In this document: positions 15,926 through 24,142 of the stretch, piece after piece
Numbering within the stretch: the first letter of the stretch is position 1
Layout of the letters: every line of letters starts with the position of its first letter
Source: Cohnella silvisoli
GTDB taxonomy: Bacteria > Bacillota > Bacilli > Paenibacillales > Paenibacillaceae
Assembly: GCF_021190915.1 (NCBI RefSeq)
Contig: NZ_JAIOAP010000019.1
Location: forward strand, 62,001 to 126,000
DNA length: 64,000 bases
Direction: 5' to 3'
Program-made: the position numbers and the translations under genes
The notes under the pieces: model-generated
What the model saw: the letters and a program-made list of their open reading frames with translations, nothing else
What the model was told of the DNA's origin: nothing
Databases searched by the model: none

Positions 15926-17082
15926 GTCTCCTGATTGTCATTCCCTTGCTCGGTTTCACTCCCGAAAGAAGTATATATTCGTTTCAATTCGCTGATTACC
16001 CGGTTAAGGGAATAGGTTTTCTTCGCTTTGTTCCAGCCTGCGCGCGCCATCTCATACCGGAAATGCGGGTCCGCAATGACCGTCTCCAGCGCATTCGCCA
16101 GAGCGACTGGATTTTCCGAAGGCACCAGTAAACCGTTTGCGCCGTCTTCAATCTGTTCCGCGATTCCCCCAACGTCCGTGCCGACAAGAGCCAGCAAACA
16201 TAATGCCGCTTCCGCGAAAACCGAACCGAACGCTTCCGCGCGCGAAGGCAATACGAACACATCGAAGAACGGCAGCAGTTCCTCGGGATGCAGCATATAC
16301 CCGTAGAAAATCGTATCATCGTATATGCCCAATTGCTGTGACAATCCCTCTAGCTGCTCGCGGATCGGACCGTCGCCGATAATGTGAAGGACGAAAGGGC
16401 GATTTCTTTTCCGAAGCTCTGCGCAAGCGTGCAGAAGAATATCCAGCCCTTTCGCCGGCACGAGACGGCATACGGTTACGAGCTGAGTGACCTCGTTCTC
16501 ATGGGCGATCGGCTTGAATCTTTTCTCATCGTAGCCGTTAGGGATAACCTCGGTAAGCTGAGGCTCTTTCAAATACTCGCCAATATACTGGGCAAACGAA
16601 TTCGATACCGTCATCAGCCGATCGGTTTGATGCTCCAATTCCCCGTAGATCGAGGTCAGAAAACGATGCTCGACCCCGCCTTCAGCAATTCGTCCGTTCA
16701 GAATAAGCTCCCGCTCATAGCTGGAGTGAACCGTCATCAGCACCGGTATGTCCGGAAAAATATGTTTCATCGCCATTGCCGCAATGGGATGATGTGCATG
16801 AATAAGATCGTACTTCTGCCCGGCAAGCCGCAGCTTTACCCACCAGATATAATCCTTGTAAGTCTGAATATATTTGTCGACAATGGCATTGCCCGCGTAT
16901 GGCTGCCAATCAAATGTCGCGAACGCGATCTCGTCGTGTCCTTTGTTGCGGATGCGCTTCGGCAGCGAGAACATTTCCATTTCCCAGCCGATTTTGCGGA
17001 ACCGCTCCCCGATATGGGGTACCATGGACGAGACGCCACCCGGTTGCTCCGGGGGGAAAAACAGCGCCTGTAAGATGTTCAA
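15922..17082 (-). CDS. Glycosyltransferase family 4
   Basis: The 386-residue GT-B enzyme has an N-terminal acceptor domain starting MNILQALFFPPEQPGGVSS, a DLIHAHHPIAA motif, and a C-terminal donor domain with VCRLVPAKGLDILL, IIGDGP and PSRAEAFGSVFAEA (the EX7E-type motif). It transfers a sugar from a nucleotide donor, likely to a cell-surface lipid or polysaccharide or a small acceptor. The start is TTG 17082, supported by AGGAGGAA eight bases upstream; no ATG alternative exists. It is first in a three-gene unit with yhaO and yhaN (4-base overlap), a surprising partnership. The divergent diguanylate cyclase gene starts 133 bases away. Confidence 0.88.
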   Translation of the reverse strand: MNILQALFFPPEQPGGVSSMVPHIGERFRKIGWEMEMFSLPKRIRNKGHDEIAFATFDWQPYAGNAIVDKYIQTYKDYIWWVKLRLAGQKYDLIHAHHPIAAMAMKHIFPDIPVLMTVHSSYERELILNGRIAEGGVEHRFLTSIYGELEHQTDRLMTVSNSFAQYIGEYLKEPQLTEVIPNGYDEKRFKPIAHENEVTQLVTVCRLVPAKGLDILLHACAELRKRNRPFVLHIIGDGPIREQLEGLSQQLGIYDDTIFYGYMLHPEELLPFFDVFVLPSRAEAFGSVFAEAALCLLALVGTDVGGIAEQIEDGANGLLVPSENPVALANALETVIADPHFRYEMARAGWNKAKKTYSLNRVISELKRIYTSFGSETEQGNDNQET

Positions 17083-17215
17083 GGGCGATTCCTCCTCACT
17101 TCCGACGATCTAGGCGATGCTTTTCTTATAAGTTATACTCTTAGTCTCTCAGAAAATATGATATATTAGAAACATATGTTCTGCAAGCTGCAGAGTTTGC
17201 CTAAAGGAGCCTAGC

Positions 17216-18406
17216 ATGCACCTGAATACTCTCACATCCAACAATTTCGGTCTCCTTTTCTCCTCGGCGATGGCGGTCGTCACCGTAGGACTGATGCTCT
17301 TCATGTCCTATCGTCTTTATGTGCATAATCGCAGACAAGCTTACCGATCGCTGCTCATTTCCCTCATATTCATCCTTGTTCACCATCTACTTCAGTTGGC
17401 GATCTCAGTCGGGTTAACTCCATCGGCTCCTTTTTTGGTTTTTATCGGGAAGCTTCTACAAGTATATGCATTCATCGTCATCAATTTCGCAATATTTGAG
17501 CTTTATCATCGTCGTCGTCCGAGAACTCGCCTTTGGTTTTACGGTCTGCTCGGTACGGGGTTTCTTATTGCCATCGGAGATATACTGCCTGGCGTTTCCA
17601 TCACCGATCAGGCTTGGACGGACAGCATGTTATCGACCCCTGCGCTAGACGGATTCTTGCTGCTGCTCGGCCCCTTATTCGTGCTTATGTTCGCCCCTCA
17701 TATCGGACAGCCTCGCAAGTATATGGCGAGTCTCATCGTTGCCTTTACGATGCAGCTTGCCGTTATTTTTGGCAGCTATTTGGCTGACGACGTTTCTTTT
17801 TTCAAAACAATCGCAGGGTTGCTGCCAGTCGTTTACTACATTCTATTATTCATGCTGCTGTTTGAGCGAGTCGTTGAAATTCTTCAATCCGTCTACCGAT
17901 CATCCATAACGGACGGTTTAACGAACCTGTACAACCGCAGATATTTCATGGGAAAATTGGATCAGGCATTGCTTGCCGGGCGTCCTCTCGGCGTTATTTT
18001 CTGCGATATCGATAATTTCAAGAGGTTAAACGATACGCACGGGCATCATAAGGCCGATGGCGTGCTTAAACAGGTATCCGCTATATTGATGGAGGAGACG
18101 GAAGGCGTTGGATTAGCCGGCCGTTACGGCGGAGAGGAACTGGTCGCGTTAATCGTCGGACCCGGACTGGCCGCGCTGCAAGCCGCAGAATCCATCAGAT
18201 CGCGAACGGAGAAAGATTCTATCGTGACGATAAGCGTCGGCTTCTGCATCGCATCGCCTGGCGATACGGCGGAGAAGCTCATGAAACAAGCGGACCAAGC
18301 GATGTACTATAGTAAAACAACAGGTAAAAACCGAGTCACCGATTATGCGTCGATCAAAGGGGCAGACACTTCCGAATTAAGCAGAATGCAACCTCGCGGA
18401 AGCTGA
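17216..18406 (+). CDS. Membrane diguanylate cyclase (GGDEF domain)
   Basis: The 396-residue protein has about seven transmembrane helices in the first ~215 residues, resembling a 7TM sensor. It continues into a GGDEF domain at about 230-385, with ITDGLTNLYNRR, GVIFCDIDNFKRLNDTHGH and the active-site signature RYGGEEL. GGEEL is an accepted active variant, so synthesis of c-di-GMP from two GTP is expected. No clear RxxD inhibitory site is visible five residues before the signature. ATG 17216 follows AAAGGAGCCTAGC. It acts at the membrane, converting an unknown signal to c-di-GMP. Confidence 0.88.
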   Translation: MHLNTLTSNNFGLLFSSAMAVVTVGLMLFMSYRLYVHNRRQAYRSLLISLIFILVHHLLQLAISVGLTPSAPFLVFIGKLLQVYAFIVINFAIFELYHRRRPRTRLWFYGLLGTGFLIAIGDILPGVSITDQAWTDSMLSTPALDGFLLLLGPLFVLMFAPHIGQPRKYMASLIVAFTMQLAVIFGSYLADDVSFFKTIAGLLPVVYYILLFMLLFERVVEILQSVYRSSITDGLTNLYNRRYFMGKLDQALLAGRPLGVIFCDIDNFKRLNDTHGHHKADGVLKQVSAILMEETEGVGLAGRYGGEELVALIVGPGLAALQAAESIRSRTEKDSIVTISVGFCIASPGDTAEKLMKQADQAMYYSKTTGKNRVTDYASIKGADTSELSRMQPRGS

Positions 18407-18446
18407 TTATCGATTATCGGGTCACGAATACAAACTAGAGGTGATA

Positions 18447-19400
18447 ATGATGTCCACTTTATTGCTTTTATTCCAATTCAAACCGGATCAAGTCGAGCAA
18501 ATACGCAAGCTCGTTCCCGGCTGGACGATCGTTACCGATGAAACCGGGAAAATGACTAGGGAACAACTCGCTGATGCTGAAATCGTATGCGGCTGGAATT
18601 CTTCCATGGAGGAAGCTCTGAGCTCCGATTGTAAGCTAAAGTGGGTGCAGACCAGCTCCGCAGGCATCGATAAACTGCCGTTAGCGCAGCTGCAACGCCT
18701 TGCGGTGCACGTGACGAGCGCCAGCGGAATTCACCCTGTATCGATGGCTGAGACGCTGTTCGGGATGCTGCTAGCCTTCAGCCGCAACTTGCATCACGCG
18801 ATTCGTCATCAGAGCCAGCGGCAATGGAAGCCATCGGAACGATATCATCAGCTAACAGGTCGAACGATGGGAATTATCGGCGTAGGAGCGATCGGCGCGG
18901 AATTTGCCCGTTTAGCAGGCGCTTTCGGTATGCGTACGCTCGGAGTTAGGCGGAGCGCTCTTCCCGTTCCTTGCGTAGACAAGATGTACGACATGGAGCA
19001 TTTGGATGAAGTATTGTCGCAAAGCGATGTAGTCGTTAACGTGTTGCCCTATACGGCGGAAACCCATCATTTATTCAACGCGGAAAGATTCCAACAGATG
19101 AAACCGAATGCTTTGTTTTTCAATATGGGTCGCGGTGCGTCAGTCGATACGGATGCAATGGTGCGTGCTTTGGAAGAAGGTCCTCTTGGGGGCGCGGGGT
19201 TAGACGTTTTCGAGGCGGAGCCTCTCCCCGGGGATCATCCGCTCTGGACGATGGACAACGTTATTATTACCCCTCATATCGGAGGATGGACGGATCATTA
19301 CAAGCAAAGGGTAGCAGATATTTTCCTGCACAATCTACAAGCCTATGTGGCAACAGGAAAACCCGATCGAAACGTTGTGGATTACGAACGCAGCTATTAA
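18447..19400 (+). CDS. D-isomer-specific 2-hydroxyacid dehydrogenase family protein
   Basis: The 317-residue NAD(P)-dependent oxidoreductase has a Rossmann motif GIIGVGAIGAEFARLAGAFG (about 142-161). Its catalytic residues fit the family: Arg in FFNMGRGASVD, Glu in LDVFEAEPLP and His in ITPHIGGWT. It interconverts a 2-hydroxy and a 2-keto acid; the substrate is not evident. The N-terminal part is shorter than in PGDH enzymes, closer to the YcdW/GhrA-like group. Two ATGs (18447, 18450) both fit AGAGGTGAT; the first is given. It is followed at 27 bases by the Uma2 gene. Confidence 0.87.
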   Translation: MMSTLLLLFQFKPDQVEQIRKLVPGWTIVTDETGKMTREQLADAEIVCGWNSSMEEALSSDCKLKWVQTSSAGIDKLPLAQLQRLAVHVTSASGIHPVSMAETLFGMLLAFSRNLHHAIRHQSQRQWKPSERYHQLTGRTMGIIGVGAIGAEFARLAGAFGMRTLGVRRSALPVPCVDKMYDMEHLDEVLSQSDVVVNVLPYTAETHHLFNAERFQQMKPNALFFNMGRGASVDTDAMVRALEEGPLGGAGLDVFEAEPLPGDHPLWTMDNVIITPHIGGWTDHYKQRVADIFLHNLQAYVATGKPDRNVVDYERSY

Positions 19401-19427
19401 GCAGGACATCCAAATGGAGGGTTGATT

Positions 19428-20018
19428 ATGAATCCTAAAAAGACCGGTGAGCAGTTGCTTCGAGAATCGAATGTCACTTATGAGATGTACGCCGATATGC
19501 CCGAGGACGGTAAACGTTATGAAGTAGCGGATGGTCAACTCGAGTTGATGAGTCCTGTACCTACACCTTTTCATCAATTAATCAGCAATGAATTGCAGCT
19601 TATTTTGAATTCAAGCTGTAGGAATGACTACATCATTTTCAGCGCCCCTCTTGACGTTATCTTCTCCGATAGAGAAGTACGCCAACCGGATTTGTTGATG
19701 ATTCATCGGAGCCGATTGTCCATTGTAGGGAAAAGAGGGATCAACGGCGCACCGGATTTGGTCGTCGAGATCATGTCCGACCATTCGCGCCGCCGGGATA
19801 AGCTCCATAAAACCAAAGCGTACGCCAAATATGGCGTACCTGAGTATTGGATCATAGATATGACTAGCTCCACACTTGAACAATATTCACTCCATGGAGC
19901 CGTGTATGAATTAATTGAACTTTACGCTGAAGAGGAAGCGATCCGTTCGGACAAATTCCCTTGCGTTTCATTTAGCATGCGCCAATTGATGCAGGAAATA
20001 CCGGATCTGCCGGATTGA
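19428..20018 (+). CDS. Uma2 family (DUF820) PD-(D/E)XK endonuclease-fold protein
   Basis: The 196-residue protein shows the Uma2 pattern: KRYEVADGQLELMSPVPTPFH near the N-terminus, REVRQPDLLMI, GAPDLVVEIMSDHSRRRDK (the D-ExK core, with acidic and Lys/Arg residues) and KYGVPEYWIIDM. Proteins of this fold are restriction-like endonucleases but the function of Uma2 members is largely unknown; they are abundant in cyanobacteria and some Bacillales. ATG 19428 follows GGAGGG. It probably shares a transcript with the dehydrogenase. It converges on the HAD gene 8 bases away. Confidence 0.88.
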   Translation: MNPKKTGEQLLRESNVTYEMYADMPEDGKRYEVADGQLELMSPVPTPFHQLISNELQLILNSSCRNDYIIFSAPLDVIFSDREVRQPDLLMIHRSRLSIVGKRGINGAPDLVVEIMSDHSRRRDKLHKTKAYAKYGVPEYWIIDMTSSTLEQYSLHGAVYELIELYAEEEAIRSDKFPCVSFSMRQLMQEIPDLPD

Positions 20019-20026
20019 ACTAACTC

Positions 20027-20821
20027 TTACTCCGCCAATACGTGCCGCTCTATGACCAAAGCCACGCCGTCCTCATTGTTGGATACGGTCACCTCATCTG
20101 CCTCAGCCTTTACTTCCGGCGGGGAATTATCCATCGCGACTCCCCACCCCGCATAAGCGATCATGCCGATATCGTTATAATAATTGCCAATAGCTAGTAT
20201 TTGTTCCCACGGCACTCCCCTAAGGGAGGCTAATTGTTCGAGCGCCTTTCCTTTCGTCGCCTGCAGGTGCTGCACGTCGATAAAGTTATCACCGCTCCTT
20301 ACCGTTTGCAGGTCATGCTGCCAATTCAACCAATCGTTTTCTACGCCATCCAAAGTTTCTTTCGGCGCGTAAATGGATATTTTGACCATTTTCTCAGGAA
20401 AACCCTCATGCGCTTTACGTTGAATCGGTTGAGCTTTCAGATTCCTATACATACTTGCCGCCTCTTCCGCCATCGCTTCCACGTACAGTTCAAATGCCGT
20501 ATTCATGTCAAAATGAATCTCCATTTCCCTGCAGTAAGACGTATACCGATGCGCATGCTCAGGGGAAATCGTCGTGCTGTACAGAATCTCGCGTGTCTCG
20601 CTGTCTACGATGGATGCCCCGTTATGGGTGATCATCGTACCTTGCAGTCCAAGTTCCGCAAGTATAGGCAATGAGCTAGTTGATCCGCGACCTGTGCAAA
20701 GCACGATTTCAACTCCCTGTTCGGCTGCCAAGCGAACGGCCTTCCTTACCCGGGGAGTCACTTCATGATGATCGTTAAGCAGCGTTCCGTCGACATCTAA
20801 AGCAATGATACGATATTTCAT
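20027..20821 (-). CDS. Cof-type HAD-IIB phosphatase
   Basis: The 264-residue protein has motif I ALDVDGTLLNDHHE (nucleophile Asp9), motif II LCTGRG, a cap domain (about 80-185) and motif IV AIGNYYNDIGMI. The family dephosphorylates sugar phosphates or FMN-type substrates. Motif IV reads GNxxND where most family members have GDxxND; the second Asp is kept, so metal binding may persist. It overlaps the end of the pseudouridine synthase gene by 4 bases (ATGA), indicating translational coupling. Confidence 0.88.
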   Translation of the reverse strand: MKYRIIALDVDGTLLNDHHEVTPRVRKAVRLAAEQGVEIVLCTGRGSTSSLPILAELGLQGTMITHNGASIVDSETREILYSTTISPEHAHRYTSYCREMEIHFDMNTAFELYVEAMAEEAASMYRNLKAQPIQRKAHEGFPEKMVKISIYAPKETLDGVENDWLNWQHDLQTVRSGDNFIDVQHLQATKGKALEQLASLRGVPWEQILAIGNYYNDIGMIAYAGWGVAMDNSPPEVKAEADEVTVSNNEDGVALVIERHVLAE

Positions 20822-21666
20822 TCATTCCCATCCTTCCGATAATTGCGCAGGCTTTCCACTTCTTCTTCCGTAAGCTCCCGCCATTCGCCCGGTGCTAAAG
20901 TTGCATCCAATTGCAGCGGTCCCATGGCGATGCGGCGAAGGTACAATACTTTTTTACCCACGGATTCGAACATCCGCTTTACTTGATGGAATTTCCCCTC
21001 ATGGATCGTCAGCTCAATCCAACTGCGAGGTACCGGCGATGCCGCAGATTCGTCGTCTTGCTTAGGCGCAAGCGGAATTGCATCCGTCAATTCCTTAGCG
21101 TGTTGTTCTTCAATAGCTGAAAGTGTTCCGTTAATATCCGTTCTCGCCAATACGCGCAATTGCGCAGGCATCGTCACATAACCGTCGTCCAAAGCTACTC
21201 CCTTGAGGAAAGCCTCGGCATCTTCCGTGTTCACCTCGCCCGCGACAAGCGCGCGATACGTCTTAGGAACATGCTTGCGTGGAGACAGCAATTCGTGCGA
21301 CAGCTTTCCATCATTCGTAATGAGGAGAAGACCCTCGGTATCTTTGTCCAGACGTCCTACCGGAAAAGGAGAAAGTACGGTTAAATCCACGTCAAGCAAA
21401 TCGATGACCGTACGGTCACGGCTGTCTTCCGTCGCGGAGACGACACCTGCGGGTTTATGCAAGAGGACATACACCGTGTCTCTGTATTGAATGGTTTCCC
21501 CATCAAGTACGACTTCGTCTAGCTTAGGGTTAATTTGCATACCGTGATCTTTGACTTGTTTTCCGTTAACGGTCACGGCGCCTTGCTTAATCAGTACCTT
21601 AATCTCGCTCCGAGTGCCATAACCTAAGTTTCCGAGCATTTTATCGAGTCGTATCGTTGCTTTCAT
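20818..21666 (-). CDS. rsuA: 16S rRNA pseudouridine synthase, RsuA/RluB family
   Basis: The 282-residue protein has an N-terminal S4 RNA-binding domain (about 1-60, RLDKMLGNLGYGTRSEIK) and the catalytic domain with PVGRLDKDTEGLLLITNDG (catalytic Asp in GRLDKDT) and the late EGKFHQVKRMFE motif. It isomerises uridine in ribosomal RNA. A hydrophilic insert of about 25 residues near 190-215 separates two strands and is unusual. ATG 21666 follows AGAAGGACATCGC; the upstream extension to 21705 has no binding site. The assignment to RsuA rather than RluB rests on small size and S4 similarity. Confidence 0.85.
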   Translation of the reverse strand: MKATIRLDKMLGNLGYGTRSEIKVLIKQGAVTVNGKQVKDHGMQINPKLDEVVLDGETIQYRDTVYVLLHKPAGVVSATEDSRDRTVIDLLDVDLTVLSPFPVGRLDKDTEGLLLITNDGKLSHELLSPRKHVPKTYRALVAGEVNTEDAEAFLKGVALDDGYVTMPAQLRVLARTDINGTLSAIEEQHAKELTDAIPLAPKQDDESAASPVPRSWIELTIHEGKFHQVKRMFESVGKKVLYLRRIAMGPLQLDATLAPGEWRELTEEEVESLRNYRKDGNE

Positions 21667-21812
21667 GCGATGTCCTTCTTTCCTATTGCGACAGTTTGAT
21701 GTCATTGCTTCTAAACTCTTTTAGAGGGGCGGCCTAATCAGGTATAATAGTTGAGATAAGGGGCCTTGTCCTATATTTTACCTTAAACCACGTTTAGATA
21801 GGAGAATTGCAA

Positions 21813-22316
21813 ATGAACGCCAAAAAATTATCGATTTTCTTCGGGATTCTTGCTGTGCTGATCGTAGCTTTAGTGGTTCTGAATAACCTTAAGCCCGACA
21901 CCGTGTATGGAAAACCTAAAAGCGATTTGTATCCGGCTACTCAGGCTTTGCTGGACGACCCCAACTACAACAATATCATTGTTCCCGACGAATTGGAGAA
22001 AAAGCTGTCGAACAAAGAAAGCTTCTTCGTCTATTACTTCGCTTCGGACTGCCCTCATTGTAAATTAACGACCCCGCAGCTGAAGCCGCTTGCGGATGAG
22101 CTTGGCATTAATCTTCACCAGTTCAACCTGCGGGAATTCGAAAATTATTTCGGATTGATGAACATTGAAGCTACCCCTACATTAGTTTACTACAAAGATG
22201 GAGTGGAAAGCGCCCGGATGAAAGGCGGCTTAAAGGAAGCCTCGACGACGGACGGGTATACGTTAGAGGATTTCAAAACATTTTTTAATACCCATAAACC
22301 GGAAGGTAATGACTGA
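21813..22316 (+). CDS. Membrane-anchored thioredoxin-like protein
   Basis: The 167-residue protein has one N-terminal membrane helix (about 5-25) and an extracytoplasmic thioredoxin fold with YYFASDCPHCKLTTPQLKPLA (active site CPHC) and a cis-proline loop ATPTLVYY. The CPHC dipeptide is that of DsbA-type oxidants. It likely forms or exchanges disulfides outside the membrane. ATG 21813 follows GGAGAATTGCAA. It overlaps the next gene by one base (TGATG), so the two proteins are made together and may work on each other. Confidence 0.88.
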   Translation: MNAKKLSIFFGILAVLIVALVVLNNLKPDTVYGKPKSDLYPATQALLDDPNYNNIIVPDELEKKLSNKESFFVYYFASDCPHCKLTTPQLKPLADELGINLHQFNLREFENYFGLMNIEATPTLVYYKDGVESARMKGGLKEASTTDGYTLEDFKTFFNTHKPEGND

Positions 22317-22777
22317 TGAACGCCAAGTGGTTGCTCGCGCTGCCTGCGGCCGTCTTAGCTTGCGGGATCCTATTGGTTGCTTGCGGCGGAGGCGGAGGTT
22401 CCAACGCGGATGCTCCCCATCGGCACGGTAACGAGAATTGGGAGCACGAAGCTACTTTGGCTGACATGCCTTCTTTCCTCGACAATTACTCGGGACGCAC
22501 GAAACATCTGTATTCGGTCGTCGGCAAGTACGAAGAAATCATGAAACTGATCAACTGCTATTGCGGCTGCATGAAGTACGAGGACGATCCTCATTCCTCG
22601 TTGCTGCGTTGTTACGTTGCCAGCAAAGACGATAAAGGCGTCACATGGACCGATCATAGCGGCCAATGCGGCATTTGTACCGAAGAATTGGTGAAGATCG
22701 AGGAATGGAGCAAAGCAGGCAAAACTCCGGAACAAATCCACCAACTCATCGAAGACAATTTTAACCCTAACGCTTGA
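22316..22777 (+). CDS. PCYCGC-motif lipoprotein
   Basis: The 153-residue lipoprotein has lipobox LVAC (Cys23) and a glycine-rich run, then a Cys-rich globular part: NCYCGCM near 81-86, a lone Cys near 99 and GQCGICTEE near 118-126. This is the pattern of the PCYCGC family (Pfam PF13798), whose role is unknown, with the first Pro replaced by Asn here. The seven or so cysteines after the lipobox suggest metal binding or disulfides serviced by the upstream thioredoxin-like protein. It ends before a strong terminator. Confidence 0.85.
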   Translation: MNAKWLLALPAAVLACGILLVACGGGGGSNADAPHRHGNENWEHEATLADMPSFLDNYSGRTKHLYSVVGKYEEIMKLINCYCGCMKYEDDPHSSLLRCYVASKDDKGVTWTDHSGQCGICTEELVKIEEWSKAGKTPEQIHQLIEDNFNPNA

Positions 22778-22807
22778 GCGTTGCTTTTTGCAGCTATATA
22801 CAATCAC

Positions 22808-22849
22808 AAAGGGTGTCCCCTAAAGCTAAATGCTTAAGGGACACCCTTT
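22808..22849 (+). terminator. Terminator hairpin of the GGGTGTCCC type
   Basis: AAAGGGTGTCCC (22808-22819) pairs with GGGACACCCTTT (22838-22849), with inner pairing AGC/GCT, and is followed by CTTTCTTTC. It separates the PCYCGC gene from the convergent DUF309 gene. The stem resembles the hairpin at 38826-38865. Confidence 0.8.
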
Positions 22850-22864
22850 CTTTCATTCCGGCTT

Positions 22865-23326
22865 TTACCCCTCATCACGCTCTTGGTCAGGCTCTATCGG
22901 ACGAGCTTCCCACTTCCTAACCGCATCGCTCAATGCTGGGTCGCGTATTTCTAACAGGAAAGCTTGGAAAGGCGCATCGTTTGGGCGTTCAGACAGTACT
23001 TTTAAACTTTGCTCCAAGTTACGTCGAAGGGACAATAAATCCAGCCCGAGAACGATATCCGCGTAGACACTTAGTTTACTCAAAGCAGCTGTCATCAGCT
23101 TCACGGCCCCTGAACGGTTTCCGTTATCCCAATGATGTAAACCTACCGCCGCCTGTAGAAGCCCCTGCAGCAGAGGATTGCGGCCTTCCTCCAGCCACAA
23201 CTCCTCCATCACCTCATGACACTCGAAATAATCCCGGTCCCCGTTAAAATGAGAAAGATAAGCCAAATAACGGGGGTCGTTCAACACGCCGAGCAAACCG
23301 TCCGCCTTTTTTCCCATTCCCGACAT
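22865..23326 (-). CDS. DUF309 domain protein
   Basis: The 153-residue helical protein shows the DUF309 signature DYFECHEVMEELWLEEGRNP and the following LLQGLLQAAVGLHHWDNGN. The His/Glu residues in ECHEVMEELW probably bind a metal; the biological role is unknown. The start ATG lies one base after the relQ stop (TAAGATG), so it is translationally linked to relQ. The last gene of a pyrD-relQ-DUF309 unit. Confidence 0.85.
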   Translation of the reverse strand: MSGMGKKADGLLGVLNDPRYLAYLSHFNGDRDYFECHEVMEELWLEEGRNPLLQGLLQAAVGLHHWDNGNRSGAVKLMTAALSKLSVYADIVLGLDLLSLRRNLEQSLKVLSERPNDAPFQAFLLEIRDPALSDAVRKWEARPIEPDQERDEG

Positions 23327-23327
23327 C

Positions 23328-24131
23328 TTATGAGGTTCCGCCTTTACCCGCGCGGTCTAGTGCCGCTTGAATTTCGAGGGATAGCTCCTTGAGGCCCCAT
23401 ACGTCATCCTGTTCCCATAACTCGTTAAATCGGAGCTGGAACTGCGCGGCTTCCCTTACCCTGCGGAAAAAATAAAGCTCCTGGATCTCGTTAAGCACTC
23501 TGCGCACTATGACCGAGCTTTCCTCGAAATCCTGCTGCGCGTCGACGATCTCCTGGCGTATGCTGGACATTTCCGTATCCAACAAGAATGCCGCTTCAGC
23601 TGCTTTACGCAATCTATCTCTTACATGGGTAGGCAGTTGATCGCGATATTTGTAATTCAGCGAATGCTCGATCGTCGCCCAGAAATTCATCGCCAACGTA
23701 CGGATTTGGATTTCAGCGAGCACCGGCTTGGAGCCGAGTGAAGTTTGCACCGGATATTCCACGATGAGATGGTAGCTCCGATAACCGCTTTCCTTGTAAT
23801 GGGTTATATAATCTTTCTCGTATACGAGCGTTAAATCCTTACGTTGGCGTATCAAATCGGCGACCCTGTATATATCGTCAACGAACTGGCACATGATGCG
23901 GATGCCCGCAATATCCTCGATGCCCATCTCGATTCGATCCAAAGGAACCGAAAGTCGACGCGCTTTCTCCAATATGCTCGACACCCGCTTCACCCTGCCC
24001 GTGATGAATTCGATCGGGGCATATTCGTCCCTGGCTTTAAGCTCTGAGCGGAGCGCCTTCAGCTTAACCTTAAGCTCTTCGGCCGCTTGCTCGTAGGGAA
24101 GCAGGAACTTCCCCCAGTCCCTTCCATCCAT
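23328..24131 (-). CDS. relQ: Small alarmone synthetase (RelQ/SasB type)
   Basis: The 267-residue protein carries a synthetase domain only: PIEFITGRVKRVSSILEKARR, DIAGIRIMCQFVDDIY, YKESGYRSYHLIVEYP and EIQIRTLAMNFWATIEHSLNYKY. There is no HD hydrolase, TGS or ACT domain. It makes (p)ppGpp from GTP/GDP and ATP and in Bacillus is activated by pppGpp and used in cell-wall stress. Its C-terminal ~70 residues are longer than in Bacillus YjbM and predicted helical, which could affect the tetramer. ATG 24131 is 12 bases after pyrD. Confidence 0.9.
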   Translation of the reverse strand: MDGRDWGKFLLPYEQAAEELKVKLKALRSELKARDEYAPIEFITGRVKRVSSILEKARRLSVPLDRIEMGIEDIAGIRIMCQFVDDIYRVADLIRQRKDLTLVYEKDYITHYKESGYRSYHLIVEYPVQTSLGSKPVLAEIQIRTLAMNFWATIEHSLNYKYRDQLPTHVRDRLRKAAEAAFLLDTEMSSIRQEIVDAQQDFEESSVIVRRVLNEIQELYFFRRVREAAQFQLRFNELWEQDDVWGLKELSLEIQAALDRAGKGGTS

Positions 24132-24142
24132 CGGGATTCCTC

